From positions 909,140 to 973,139 of the forward strand of contig CAXAMN010000003.1 of NCBI GenBank assembly GCA_963970005.1: a stretch of 64,000 nucleotides of DNA. Direction: 5' to 3'. Shown here piece by piece: positions 1-11,477 of this stretch. Under the pieces are notes generated by a model that searched no databases, was not told where the DNA came from, and saw only the letters and a list, made by a program, of their open reading frames with translations. The translations under genes were made by a program, and so were the position numbers. This DNA is from Durusdinium trenchii. Its lineage: Eukaryota > Sar > Dinophyceae > Suessiales > Symbiodiniaceae. Position 1 is the stretch's first letter. The number at the start of each line of letters is the position of its first letter.

Positions 1-1340
1 TTTTTTTTTGGGGGGGCATGTTTGGCATCATCATCCAGGCTGGGCCTCTGGTCCGGGGCCGGCCTGGACGACCTAGGCCAAGCTTCTGCAGCTCACCCAG
101 AGACTGGAGCGCTTAGAGAGGCGAACCAGGGGGCCTTTGTTGAAGCGAGCAACCGCCGCGATTTCGCACACGGACCGTGTCGGACGAGTTCCGTGCTTTT
201 GCCGCCGTGGTTTGGACCGAAAACAAGCTAGATAGAAAGATAGGACTGGTAAGTAACTCCCCGAGGTCCAGAAACCATGCAGCAAGCATGGGTCATATTT
301 CATATGCATAGCTTGGCAGCTTGGCAGTGGTTCACCCAAAGCAACACATCAAAACATCTTCAGTCTCATGCAAAGAATAGCCGCACAGTAAGCTGGTTCC
401 AGTGGCTGATGCTCTCGCACAGAGTGCCGGTGTTAACGATGTGATGCCTTGACTGCGTGTGCGAAAATGAATGTCTCCAAGCTGCACCAGCAAACCTTTT
501 GTGGACAAAGGCCAGGGACCCTTCAAGGGTGAAAGGGCAGAGCCAATGCAAGTGGGGAGTTGCCCCACGCTGTTGTATTGTCTTTGTTCTGGTGCCTTGC
601 CATCGACTTGCTGCTGTGGTTTGCGCTCGCCACCCGTTTTCTTTTTCTTCTGGGGGGTTGGACTTCCACTGCTAGAGAGTGAAATGTGGGCTGAACTAAC
701 AAGGGGTTTGTTTGCCATTGTGAGTCCATGCATATGGAACCCTAAAAGCGGGAGCTCGTCTTGCCCGGAGTTTCGATCCAAAGCCCGGGAGTGGATGGAG
801 CCACCAAGGCCGAGGAGGACTCGTTCCCCTTCTCCATCTGCTTATGTCGCCCTTGTGACTTGGCTGCCTTCGTGGGCCGCTGGTCTTTTTGTTCAGAACA
901 GAAGGGGAAGACGAAGCCTTCGGTTTTCGATGACGTGTGGCGGTGTCGCCGGATTCTCGCGTCCAGGTCTGCAGGGTGAGGGTCAGCCATTTGCGGAGGT
1001 GTCTTACCGGAGGCACTTCCACCAGATTCTGAGATGGCCTTGCCATTCGTTTCCCTTCGAGCTTGCCAGCTCTGGAAAAATGGAGATTCAGGTCTTCCTT
1101 GCAGAGGACGAGTCTGCTTTCCAGCAGCAATATCGGCAAGCAATGGGCTGCTGCACACTGAACTTGGACACATTAGTCGAGGTGGGGAAAGCAATCCGTT
1201 CTGCTTGAGTTGCCGCTGTACCTGCTGTAGCCATGAGCCCCTAGCCCGTGGCACCACGAAGTTGGCCCCCACTAGGGCATTCACTTGGGAGTAGGCCTGG
1301 GCTAAAATCTCTCAGCGAGCTGAAGAGGCCGTCTCCGCTT
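1..1340. other. 5' flank without a convincing gene
   Basis: Starts with a T9G7 run. A short + strand stretch near 90-232 reads as a charged, possibly helical peptide (LLQLTQRLERLERRTRG) ending at a TAG and could be a terminal exon, but nothing else supports it. Overlapping open frames on both strands between 330 and 1290 have no family pattern and contradict each other. Confidence 0.4.
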
Positions 1341-1344
1341 TCGA

Positions 1345-1457
1345 CTAGCATCTAGACAGATAGACAGATAGACAGACAAGATAAGAGAAAAAACGCGTTG
1401 GCACACACACACACGGAGAGATATGGTGTTATATGTATACATATGTATATATATAAT
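1345..1457. repeat. Microsatellite cluster (GATA/GACA, CA, AT)
   Basis: Runs of agacagat, then a (CA)n run, then alternating atatgtatac and (TA)n lie within about 110 bases. It is non-coding simple sequence. Confidence 0.85.
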
Positions 1458-1555
1458 TCCATTGCAGCCGCTGTGGGGGTCCCACTTTTCCACCCGCAGA
1501 CGAAGACACATTACGAAGACACATTCAAGCACAGCCACCTCTCCTCCCGCAATGT

Positions 1556-1826
1556 GAAGACGATTTCCGCAGACGAATTCTCCGAAGACGCATTAGACCC
1601 CGAAGACGAATTAGACCCTGAAGACACTTTCCGCAGACGAAATCTCCGAAGACGAATTAGCCCCCGAAGACGGATTAGACCCCGAAGACGCTTTCCGCAG
1701 ACGAATTCTCCGAAGACGAANNNNNNNNNNTAGACCCCGAAGACGCTTTCCGCAGACGAATTCTCCGAAGACGAATTAGACCCCGAAGACGAATTAGACC
1801 CCGAAGACGCTTTCCGCAGACGAATT
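1556..1826. repeat. GAAGACGAATTAGACC minisatellite
   Basis: Degenerate tandem copies of units built from ccgaagacgaattagacc and gctttccgcagacgaattct. The array is interrupted by an assembly gap at 1721-1730. Read on the minus strand it yields Ser/Gly/Asn repeats that are an artefact of the repeat. Confidence 0.9.
1721..1730. other. Assembly gap (10 N)
   Basis: Ten N bases inside the minisatellite. The fixed length suggests a scaffold placeholder, so true array length is unknown. Confidence 0.98.
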
Positions 1827-2059
1827 CTGATGGCAATGTTGGATCGGATTGAGCAGATATGTGCCGATGGCTGAAGATGCAGTTTATAGCAGCAGAAATC
1901 TTTGATTGCCGCTTCATGTGCTGTGTGCAATGTCCAATTGTTGCGCTGTGTGTTCTGCCATATCTTGGACATGTGTTGGGGTTGCCTGCTGCTTCAACAG
2001 TGTCAAAACGGCCCCTGCTACGAAGAACCGTTTCGTGCAGTTTGGAGCATCAGACGGGG

Positions 2060-2545
2060 TCCTGTCACGTCAGGGAATGCGGCGTCACAATGTGGCGTCA
2101 GGGGGTAATGCGGCGTCAAAGGGGCCATGTGGCGTCAGGGAATGCGGCGCCAGAATGCGGCGTCAGGGAGTAATGTGGCGTCACGGGCAAATGCGGCGTC
2201 AGGGAATGTGGCGCCACAATGTGGCGTCAGGAGGTAATGCGGCGTCAGAGGGGCAATGTGGCGTCAGGGAATGCGGCGCCAGAATGCGGTGTCAGGGGGG
2301 AATGCGGCGTCAGGGGGGGATGCGGCGTCAGGGAATGTGGCGTCAAATGTGGCGTCAGGGAGTAATGTGGCGTCAGGGGAGGAATGTGGCGTCAGGGAAG
2401 AATGCGGCGTCAGGGGGTAATGTGGCGTCAGGGGGTAATGTGGCGTCAGGGAATGCGGCGCCAGAATGCGGCGTCAGGGGGTAATGCGGCGTCAGGGGGG
2501 AATGTGGCGTCAGGGAATGTAACGTCGCAGTACTAGGAAAGTGGC
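2060..2545. repeat. AATG(C/T)GGCGTCAGGG minisatellite
   Basis: About 480 bases of tandem units of roughly 12-16 bases with core GGCGTCA. Units alternate between aatgCGgcgtca and aatgTGgcgtca. Long open frames across it come from the periodicity and are not treated as genes. Confidence 0.9.
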
Positions 2546-2769
2546 GCCATAATGTGGCTGCAGCGTCAAGGTCAAAAGCGGGATCCCGTCTGCCGCCGCC
2601 CTGTATAATTCTATATAATTTAATTCTAATTTAATTTAAGTCTAATTACTAATTAATTGTTACTAGTAGTAAGGCACTTGTTACTAGAAGCGATGCACTT
2701 GTTCCTAGTAGCGAACATTGTTCCATATAGAAATATTTGTTCGAGAGCTTTGGCACCTCTTTTCGCTTT

Positions 2770-5145
2770 TGGCGACTGGAAGCCCACGAGACCGAGGTGC
2801 AGGGCCTGCAGGAGTTGTGGCTCCCGTTGGGGCGCCAGGCTCGTTCTTTGCGAGTGCTTTTGCAGCGACGTGAACGCTTGGCCTCCTTGGTGTGGGCGAT
2901 GTCTGTGACGAGATGGCAAAATTGGACAGGGGGAAGGTGGCAAAATGGGCCGCAAGGGGCGCAACACGTTTTGGAAAGTAGAATCTGAGTAGAAGTAACG
3001 AAAGTCGCAGTCGCAGAAGTCGCCAAACGTAAAAAGAGGATACACGTTTTGCCTTGGCCTTAAGGTCACGCAGCAGGAGTTTGATGAGGTGTTCGACTTG
3101 AAGTTCCCGGATGAAGAGGACATTCTGGTGAACCGCTGGAGGGCCAAGTATGAGGAACAGCGCAAGTCTGTGGATCTCCTAAAGCAAGAGCACGATGCAG
3201 ACTTAGCAAAGATGAACCAGCGAATCCAGCGGTCCAAAGACAAAACCAAAGCTGTTCTGGAGCTGTCAGGCACCGTGGTTTGGCAGTGCATCTTGGTGAA
3301 GTGTTAGGAGATTTTTTGAACTATTCTTTGGTGCCCTTTGGCTGTCAACCTGTGGCGGAATGTTGTGTTCGAAACCTGAGCGGATAGCAGCCAGCACTCA
3401 GCCACACATCCTACCAAGGCCTGGTAAATGTGGCCTTTTGTGCATGGGCTGGGTGGGTGGGAGAGGAGAAGAACCAGCGGCAGTTTGATCAGCTGGCGGA
3501 GGATTCCAGGCTCTTTCAGGCCCGCAGCGAGGGGGCCAAGGAAGCAGCACTGCAGGAAGTTCGGCAGCTTGAGCAAGAGAAGGACACCAAGCGGGAACGA
3601 CGTTCTACGACCTTTTCAATTCTTTGGTGCCCTAAGTCAGCCGTGGTAAGTAGGCAGGACATGTTGTTGCAATGGCAGGGGCTTTAACATGCCTTGACTC
3701 GGCACCGTGCACCGCAGCTTCGACTAGGAACGTGCTATTGTTCGAGAGCAGAGCCTTCGCGAGAGCTGGCGCCGAAAGGTCTCAGAGTTGAACAGCATGA
3801 TGCAAAGAGCCGGTCTCGGTTTGGTGACACGTGCTTTCATGAAGTGGGTGCAATTCTTGCAGCAGAGGGAGGCGCTGGCAAGAATGAGCGAGAGGCTACT
3901 GGAGCGAGGTAGCAACTATACCAAGCAGATGGTGTCCATTTCTTGTTGAGAATTCTCTTTCATTTTTCTTGGGTCTAGTCTTATCGGAAGAAGCTTCTCC
4001 ATTGTTCTCAGTCTGAGTCGAGGAAGTCACTCAGGTCTTCTTAGCCTGGCAGTCGTTCTTGGGAGACTTGGCTTGGTCAGAGCAGACGAAGCAGGTGGAG
4101 ATCAAAGAAGCTGCTGCTTTGGAGGCGGTGCGGCAGTCGCTGGGCGCCCTTGACACCGCTGCCGAGCGCCTGGCGCGCTGCGACCGGCTGCACGAAGCGC
4201 TGCAGAGCTGGCGAGGGGCGACGCGTCGGCATCGACGGCGCATCGCAGGCGGAACGGGCCGGGTGAAGGGGCGAAAGCCACCGGCCGATGGGGTATCTCA
4301 TGATGATGTTTCCCGTGGCAATTTGTTTCTCTCCCTCTCTCTCTCTCTCACACACATACATATATATATATATAAAATATCTCCCGCATCATCGGGGGTC
4401 CACAGATCGCAATCTGCACCTGGCATATAGCCTCACGTGAGAGAAAAGGTAATTCTTCATTCTGCGTTCTTTCTGGCGTTTTGGAGGCGTTGTGAACTTC
4501 ACCGCCAAGCGTGTTGATACAGCGGCTGCTGGGCTGCTGGGCCTTTTCTTCTTCCGCTGGCATTCTTCGACCAGCGGCCGCTTTGGAGCCCGGCTTCAGG
4601 CCGAGCAAAAGGCTCAGCAGGAGGTGCTGAAGCGGCGTCGGCTGCGAACGCGGTCGGTGATGCAGCTGCCGTGTGAGGGCCTCCGGTGGCATCTCGCGAA
4701 GCTGGCGTTCGGCTTGTGGCAGGATGTTGCGAAGCAGACTCGCACCCAAAAGGACTTGGAGCGGCAGCTGTCGGAGAGGGAAAGTGCTCAAATTCAACTC
4801 GGCAGCGGCCGCAAGGCGCGTGCACATGATGGATCATGGCTCGATTTGGAGTCGATCACCCAGTGAGCATAAATAGGAAATGATAAGAGTTGAGTGAAGA
4901 AGAGTTGATAAGAGTCCCAAGAGTGAAGTGAGTTGAGTTGAGCATGGAGTAAGAAGCGTTTTCCTCCGGTGCCAGGAACTCAAGACGATGCAGGCGACTG
5001 CGGCGGAAGAAGATGCAGCCTGGGAGTCTGAACGTAGCAACTTACATGAACGACTTCAACACCTACAGGCCAGGCAGCAGGAATCCAAGAAGCAGTTGCA
5101 TGCGATGCTGGACAAGCGCTCTCAGCTGGACTTGTGCTCAGTTGG
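2770..5145 (+). CDS. Coiled-coil, Sfi1-like protein (multi-exon, partial)
   Basis: Seven stretches read as one kind of protein: Glu/Gln/Arg/Leu-rich helices without transmembrane segments. Approximate exons are 2778-2898, 3076-3266, 3469-3598, 3743-3929, 4080-4290, 4580-4860 and 4977-5140. The clearest begins after agcag at 3075 (EFDEVFDLKFPDEEDILVNR). Two segments contain the spaced aromatic pattern of Sfi1-type centrin-binding repeats, RAFMKWVQFLQQ near 3828-3865 and LRWHLAKLAFGLWQDVAKQ near 4680-4736. Sfi1-family proteins bind centrin at microtubule-organising centres; whether this one does is inference. Start and stop codons were not identified, exon ends are approximate, and two neighbouring coiled-coil genes cannot be excluded. 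Confidence 0.5.
4331..4379. repeat. CT/CA/TA microsatellite
   Basis: Consecutive (CT)n, (CA)n and (TA)n tracts in an intron of the coiled-coil gene. Confidence 0.8.
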
Positions 5146-5509
5146 TTGTGGTTAGTTTTGAAGGCTCTGATGTGTTCCAGGCTTGTCATTGCAACCGTTT
5201 GATCACTGTATTGAGGAAGTGCTGCAGGACAACTGGGATCCAAAACTTATGGCCGGACACACCACTCTTTTTCTTACCTATGGCCCAGAAAGAGAGGCTG
5301 AATCCAAGGGAGCATGCCACTCGCTCACCCACTTTCGCTTTCTTTGCTGTTTCCTTCGGTTGTCACATCTTCTCCACTTTTGCTCTGGCTCCTTTTCCTT
5401 TGGGCTCGAGTCAGGCGCCCTTTGAACCAAAGGTTGCCTTCAAACCACATCGCACGCGACAGGCGTCTTGACCGCCGAACTTCCCGTTGTCCGTTGCGCG
5501 CCTTCTGCC

Positions 5510-8362
5510 ATGTTTTGCTGCTGCGCCGCGGAGCCGGGCCCGGCGAATGAGATGCCGTTTGGCGGCAGCGAGGAGAAGTTCCGGGATGCCTTCGTGAAGA
5601 CCGCGCCAGCGATGGCGTCGCCAGACTTCATCCCAGTGGCTGGGCGCAAGCCGGACTTCCTTTTTTCACCTTTCAATCCCTTTGACTAAGGCTTTTAGAG
5701 AGGTTTTTGGTTTTAATCATGGCGTCGCATGAAAACATGGCAGATCGAATTGGATATGTATGTTTGCTTGTAGCTCGCGCTCGAACCTCTGGCTTTTTCA
5801 GTCCCGACGCATTGAGGATGTATTCGAGGTGAAGCTGAAGGATGGGTCCCATGGCATTGTCATTGATGTCACCGTGCCCCAGCTGAAATGTGTGCGTTCA
5901 ATGCTCTAAGCGCGCAAAAAGCGCGCTAACAGGTCACTTGCTCTTTCTGGCGGCGCTTTGTTCTGCCGACCTCAGGACCCAGACTGCACCATTATCAAGA
6001 ATCTCCGTGCTGAAGGTGGTGCCGCAGAGTGGAACAAGACAGCCTCTGAAGGGAAATGCGTCAAGGAGCCAGCTCAAAAAAACGCTCGAGCGCCAGCTCA
6101 GAGACGGCTCCAGTGCTGGTTTCTTTCGATTTGTTTTGCCTGCCGATCTGCCCACCTCTGTCAGTTGTGTTGAATGATGAGGCCCTGAGGCCCTGTCTCA
6201 TTTGCCCCATGAACTCCCAGGAGTTCGACCGCGTTCTGGAGGTGAATGGCGTCCGTGGATCCAGCGTGGAGATGGCGACAGCACTGGGCTCTGACAATGA
6301 GCCTCTGACGCTCACCTTGCAACGCCCTGAGGAGCGAACTGTTGCTTGGCCGGCTTGGGTCGCTTGGGGAAGGTTTGGAGAGGCATAGAACCCATAAGAC
6401 TCTGGAGATCACCAATGAAACGAGCTTTTTGTGTCTCCTTGCATGAGTATTTCCTGCCTGCTCAGTCACTGGTCTGTTTGTTCGTGTCCAAGTTCGCTGT
6501 AAATATGTAAAGTCACGAAAGCTAGCGAAGCTAGCTGGAAATACTCTTGCGATAGCAAGGTTTCTTTCGACCGGGTGCAAATCCTAACCCCTGATTTTTC
6601 AGGTCGAAGACCCCCCCCCCTCTCCCCACCTCCCCCCCTCTCCTCCTCCTTGTCTTCCTCCCATCTTCCCTCCCTCCCTCCTCCCTCCTCCCTCTTCGCA
6701 AGTTCGACTCCGTCCTGTCGTCGCTCTTTGGCATGCGGTTAGCGTTGCGTATCTTGCGGCCGCACTCGCTCACTCTCACTCTCACTCTCTCACTGTCTCA
6801 CTGTCTCACTGTCTCTCTCATCTCTCTCATCTCTCTCATCGCTTTCTCATCTCTCTCATCTCTCTCTCCTCTCTCTCTCTCTCTCCTCTCTGTCTCTCGT
6901 CTTTCCGTCTCTCTTCTCTCTCTTCTCTCGCAGGAGGATCCGGGCAAAGAGCCACATATAAAGGACTCTTCACCCCTGCCTCCAAAAAGAGCGCCGTGTT
7001 TTTTCCTACCTCGCTGCCCTCCACTTTCCCATTCTGGAGCGCTAGCTTTCGCCCCCCCCTTGGCCTCAAGTTCATGTTCTGGCGTTCTGGCGGCCGGACA
7101 GGCAGGATGGCTTGCAGGCACCACAGTGGGCTCTAAGAGGTTCAGTGAAACACACCAGGTCTCGCCAGGTGAGCAGCGTTCAAAACCTGAATGCAAGAAC
7201 CACATGATCCGATTAAACTGCAAGACTGTCGCGTAAGCTAAAGTCTGCACGGCGTAAGGGTTGCGTAAGGTTCGGTGGAAGCCAAGCTTGGGAACTCGAT
7301 GTGTAAGAGGTGCGTAAGCAATTTTGAGTTTTTGCTGAGAAACACTGCAAGCAGAAGAGGGTTGTGGACTCAATCTCTCAAAGGCCCTGTTTGCAGGGGT
7401 CGAGTGGCCCAAGACCACACGAATTCCGCGTAAGCCCCGCGTAAGCCGATTCGTAAGGTTTGCGTAGGCGAACTTCTCAGATGAAGCCCTTTGCTCACGT
7501 CCACCAAAGGTTTTTCTAAAGAAACCAAAGCAAGCAGCTGAGCACTTTTCAAGCACAAACCGCACTGTGACCCTCGCTCCAACTGCTTGGTCCCCATGGC
7601 TGACAAAAAGAAGCAGCGGGCTCCACCAAGTGAATCATACAAGCAAAGTGTAAATTACTTTACTTCGAGTGATCCCCGGGAGTGCCCACTGCGATCTGGG
7701 GCTTGCGGTTGAGGTCCGGGAGTGCCCACCGCTGTTTGGCGCATGCTGTTGGAGTCCGGGATTCCCCACTGTGATCTGGCGCTTGCTCTAGTGAAGCGGG
7801 GCAGAGGAGAAGGAGAGGGATCATCTTCTAAAATCTACTGTAACCACCCTCACATGACAGGTTGGGAACAAAAAGTGTTCACCGCTCTGGTGCCAAAACG
7901 CCGGTAACAAAGCCGCCGCGTAAGAAACGCGTAAGCCCTAAGAGAAAGAACATCACCGCGTAAGCGAAAACATTGGTAGCGTAAGCATTGCGGAAGCCGA
8001 CGCGTAAGCAGAGAAGGATTATAAGGCCAAGACTAAAGGGTTTCGACCACCGCTCAGGTGGAGCCGTGCCCTAGACTCTCTAGACAGTCTGAGACCTGGA
8101 GGTCAAACTGCAGAGGCCTGGTGAGATTGGGGTCGTGCTGAACTACAAGAAGCTCGGCTCCAAGGCCCCGTGGATCACCAAGATCAGTCCCGGCCTCCTC
8201 ACCCGGTGGAACGAAGACATGCCCGACCAGGCCGTGGGCCTTCATGACCGCGTGAAGTCGGTGAACGGAGTGACGGGAGCGCCAGAAGACCTCATGAACG
8301 GCATCAAGGATTCCAAAGAATCGTTGGAACTCTGCGTGCTGCACTACGGCTTCGGCTTCTGA
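5510..8362 (+). CDS. Protein with two PDZ-like domains (multi-exon)
   Basis: The ATG at 5510 opens an N-terminal exon beginning MFCCCAAEPGPANEMPF, with a Cys cluster that could be acylated (inference). Further exons are 5802-5889, 5976-about 6050, 6221-about 6331 and 8094-8362. The middle three join into a PDZ-like fold: FEVKLKDGSHGIVIDVTV has the ligand-loop pattern, then CTIIKNLRAEGGAAEWN, then FDRVLEVNGVRGSSVEMA. The last exon is a second PDZ-like domain (VKLQRPGEIGVVLN, ITKISPGLLTRWN, LHDRVKSVNGVTGAPEDLM) and ends LCVLHYGFGF at a stop at 8360-8362. Such proteins usually bind peptide C-termini or membranes; the partner is unknown. The acceptor of the last exon is placed after 8093 because an in-frame TGA lies at 8090. 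Confidence 0.62.
6510..6560. repeat. Two-hairpin dispersed repeat, copy 1
   Basis: AAGTCACGAAAG is followed by a stem AGCTAGC (6520-6526)/GCTAGCT (6530-6536) and a second stem CTTGC (6546-6550)/GCAAG (6555-6559). The same arrangement recurs at 16405. Confidence 0.6.
6610..6935. repeat. Pyrimidine-rich tract
   Basis: Long C/T-rich run, including C-rich and (CTCA)n/(CT)n parts, interrupted by about 60 mixed bases near 6705-6765. It lies in the large intron of the PDZ-like gene. Confidence 0.85.
7226..8010. repeat. GCGTAAG heptamer cluster
   Basis: GCGTAAG occurs about eleven times on the + strand within roughly 800 bases, at irregular spacing, in two groups (7226-7470 and 7915-8010), plus near matches (TCGTAAG, GCGTAGG, GCGGAAG). 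It lies in the intron before the last PDZ-like exon. No family is recognised. Confidence 0.7.
7676..7795. repeat. 40-bp tandem repeat, three copies
   Basis: CCGGG starts at 7676, 7716 and 7756, an exact 40-base period. Each unit continues agtgcccac(t/c)g and ends near tgcggttg or tgctgttg. Confidence 0.8.
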
Positions 8363-9946
8363 GAGCAGAGCGAAGGAAGCCTTCGGCTGAGTGGTCGCCA
8401 CGGGATCGCAAAGGTGATCACTGGAGGCGACGACGAAGTCGTGCCCTAGGCCCTAGACCAGCCTTTTGACCAGACTGCCCCTTTTCATCCTTTTCACACG
8501 AGAACCACGAGAGGCATCTAGAATCTAGACGTGCCATGGAAAAAATGCCGTCGTTTCGTTTCACGTGCATTCATGTAACATGTACATTCCTAATATTGCC
8601 AAAGTTCGAGGGCTTGAGCATGCAAGCAGTCAAGCAATGTTTGCAAACCACACCTTTTCAATCCCCCTTTCGCACCTCTTTCTTTTCCGACTGCTTTACG
8701 CATATGTTATTCTTTTTGGGAACCTCACTCTGGAACTAACTGAGCTGTTGCAAGGCAGCGTTCTTGACTGTGAATTGCACTCTAGGAGAAGCAGATGGCG
8801 CGCCTTCAGCACTTGCGACGTGAAGTTGGGATCGAGTGACTTTGAGCCAAAAAAGGGCTGTTGCCGGTGCGTCCATTATGACAATGATGCAGTTTGCGCA
8901 TGATCAACTGGATCCTTGATACCCCACTGACCCGTGATAAAAAGCACCTGTTCTCAGAAACGATTGGAACAAAGCCGGCATTCCACAAGGTGATCTTAAA
9001 AACCCACGCAAAAGGATCCCAAAACGCCAGTGGCCAGTACTGACAGGCCGACTGGCATGCCTTGGCATGACCGACGAAATCTCGTCGTCTAGCGTGAGAG
9101 GCTCGTGGCCCTCTTTGAGCACAAGCTTCAGTTCCTGGAGCCCGCAGGCACTCGGTCGAGCGCCGTGTGCCGGCCTCGTGCCCTCGCTCACGTCGGTCCC
9201 GACCGACCCCGTGGCACCGTGACGAACCGTGGCAGGGGCCGTGGCGGTCGCCGTGGCCGCACCTGAACGACCGAAGGAAGGGCCCGAGGAGCGCCAGCTG
9301 CGGGGCGCGCGGCCGCGAAGCTCCGAGCCCATGATCGCCGGAGCCTCCCGGACGGACTCCGACACACGGCGATCGCGGAGCACTTCCACGCCCCAACGTT
9401 CGTGCCTGCGAGGAGGCTCCGGCCGCCCCCGAGCCGTGCGAGGTGGGCCGGTGTTCGTTTGGGGGCGATGGATGAAGATGGAGATGGAGTCTGCAAGGTG
9501 TACCTTTTTGCGCGTCCTATGTGGTAGGTGACTTGTACATCCGGTGGTTGGTGATCTCACGACCCGTACGGAGGCGGTGCCAGCTCCCGCAGCTCCACCG
9601 GAGGATGAGGCCGGAGGATCGTGCCAGTCGGGAGATAAGCGGATGTGTTGGATTTGGGATTGTGCTTCCAGTCAGCAGGATTCATAGGTGGGACGGCCCC
9701 GGAAAGGACGGAGTTGGTTTTCCTCGTTGGTTTGCCACGGTCCCCCAAATGGATGACCGTGGCACGGTCCCCCCAAAAGGACATGCTCGAAAAGGGATTT
9801 TTATTACTTTTCTCTCTATTTGGGGGGTCATATATGAGGCTGGCTAGACTCTAGACCAATGGCTGAAGAAGTGCAAAAAGAGGGGATAATATACATAATC
9901 AGTGTTTTAGTCCGTGTGACGCTGGTGTTTCCGTTCCCTGCTGCAG
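8363..9946. other. Interval without a confident gene
   Basis: 8363-9000 holds nothing recognisable. 9040-9480 is GC-rich and gives long overlapping frames on the minus strand plus a short + strand Arg/Gly stretch (RGRGRGGRRGRT) ending at a stop near 9260. That stretch could be the RGG tail of a small RNA-binding protein, but no body exon supports it. Confidence 0.4.
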
Positions 9947-11477
9947 AAATACGCGGTGTATCGCCGCATGCATCGGACTGGTGTGATGCTGCCTCAGCCT
10001 GCAGAATCCGCAGCACGTTGGTGAGGAAGAGAGAGGTACAAGCATGGAGAGAGGCAGCATGGTTGTCATAGAGAGAGGCACATATGCACATAAACTGATC
10101 GATTGAGCAGACTTGTGCTGTGGTATATTATGGTTTTGTTTTTGAGCGTTGACCTGAATGTTGACACATGTTGACACCAAGGCCCCTCCTAGCTATTCGC
10201 CAGAAGTTGCTGCTGGATGCCCTGCAGGAGACCACGCGGCATTTTCTGACAAAATGAATGATTCCGGTGTTGGTTTTGGCCTATGGTGCTACTATCCACT
10301 TTCTCTCTTCATGTTTTGCGCATGGTGCATTGTCAGCATTAAGGACCCGTCCTTGGATGTAGCTATTCTCGATACCTTCGACGGTCAAGTGCTCAGCCTT
10401 TCCTTGGTGCTGATTTCCTCACGGCAGGCGTCCTGCTTTTCGGATTTCACCTGTGCCAGGTGCAGCAGGTACCGGTGCTGGCGCCCCCATCGCCAAGCCT
10501 GCCAAGGCACCGCCCAAAATGGAGGTGGAACCCAAGCAGGCTGGCGACCTGAACATCTCATGTGATATTTTTGCTGTTCCTGGTGTGCTCGTGCGTTCGC
10601 AAGAGTGACGGAGATGAGGCAGAGGATCACGAACCACCAGCCACTCCGAAGCAGAATGCCAAAGAGCCGGACGTCTCCCAGGAGGCCCCGCGACTTCCGC
10701 CCTCGCCGCGGACTCGCGAACCACCTGCGCGGCGTGAGACATCACGCGTGCTGCCGCGAGGCCGAAGCTTCCCCACCGCCCATGCCAGCACCAAGCCACA
10801 TCCTCAGTCAGGGGGAAGTGGTGCCGAGTTCTTCTTTCCGGCTTGGGAAGGTGCAGAGCCCGCCAGCCTGGCTGCTGCTGCCACTGGGCTGTGATGCACA
10901 AACACGCGCGTTTCAGACTACACTGATGAGCTTTCTGATGAAATTCACCAGTTAATGCTTTTGACCCAGCTTTTGAACCAGAAGATCTCGAGCCCCGGTC
11001 GCACAGGCTGCCGCCATGGCTCAACGCCGCATGAGCCGTGCAGCACAGGCTGCGGCAGTGGTCAGAGTTTTTCCAGAAGCATTGTGGCCTCCGGGGGTTG
11101 AAACCAGGCGAAAGCTGAGCCAAAGAAGTCAGAGGCAAGGGTGTCAAAGACTTCAAGTTAGACCCCCATGAGGCATATAGTGAAGCTGGAGCAGCGAAGG
11201 AGAAGTTCAGGGACGAAATGATTGGACTCGTGCACTTTTTGTGCGAGTCGAGCCACGGATGATGCATTGGTTTCTGGTGGCCAGGCGGAGCCAGCAAAAG
11301 CCAGCGCAGCAGCACCTGCTGTCCCTAAAGCAGTGCACCAGAAGGTGGGGAAGGGATGATCACCAAACCACCAGGCCTTGTGACAGGGGGAGCACTTCTT
11401 GTTCATGGACATTTGTGCAGGAAGAAGAGCCTGCGCCAGCTCCGCAGGCCGCTCCTCCAGCGCCGGCGCCGCGCTGA
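9947..11477 (+). CDS. Unrecognised multi-exon protein with Ala/Pro-rich tail
   Basis: Candidate exons, each with splice-like ends, are 9947-10020 (KYAVYRRMHRTGVMLPQP), 10204-about 10245 (KLLLDALQETTRHF), 10344-10382 (DPSLDVAILDTFDG), 10460-about 10545 (APIAKPAKAPPKMEVEPKQ), an uncertain acidic/Pro-rich part near 10610-10760, 11135-about 11229 (KDFKLDPHEAYSEAGAAKEK), 11285-11344 (AEPAKASAAAPAVPKAVHQK) and 11421-11477 (EEEPAPAPQAAPPAPAPR, stop TGA 11475-11477). Alternating Ala, Pro and Lys suggests a flexible linker or tail. No family was recognised and no start codon assigned. The first exon's donor is a good GTGAGG. Exon grouping into one gene is inference from order and strand. Confidence 0.45.

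Noticed and set aside
1906..2484. 192-codon frame over the GGCGTCA array
   Set aside because: Produced by repeat periodicity.
8806..9560. Two overlapping long minus-strand frames (196 and 218 codons)
   Set aside because: They lie in different phases of the same GC-rich DNA, look Arg/Pro/Gly-rich and match no family.
10419..11315. 298-codon minus-strand open frame
   Set aside because: It overlaps + strand exons with good splice ends and shows no family pattern; GC-rich composition explains its length.
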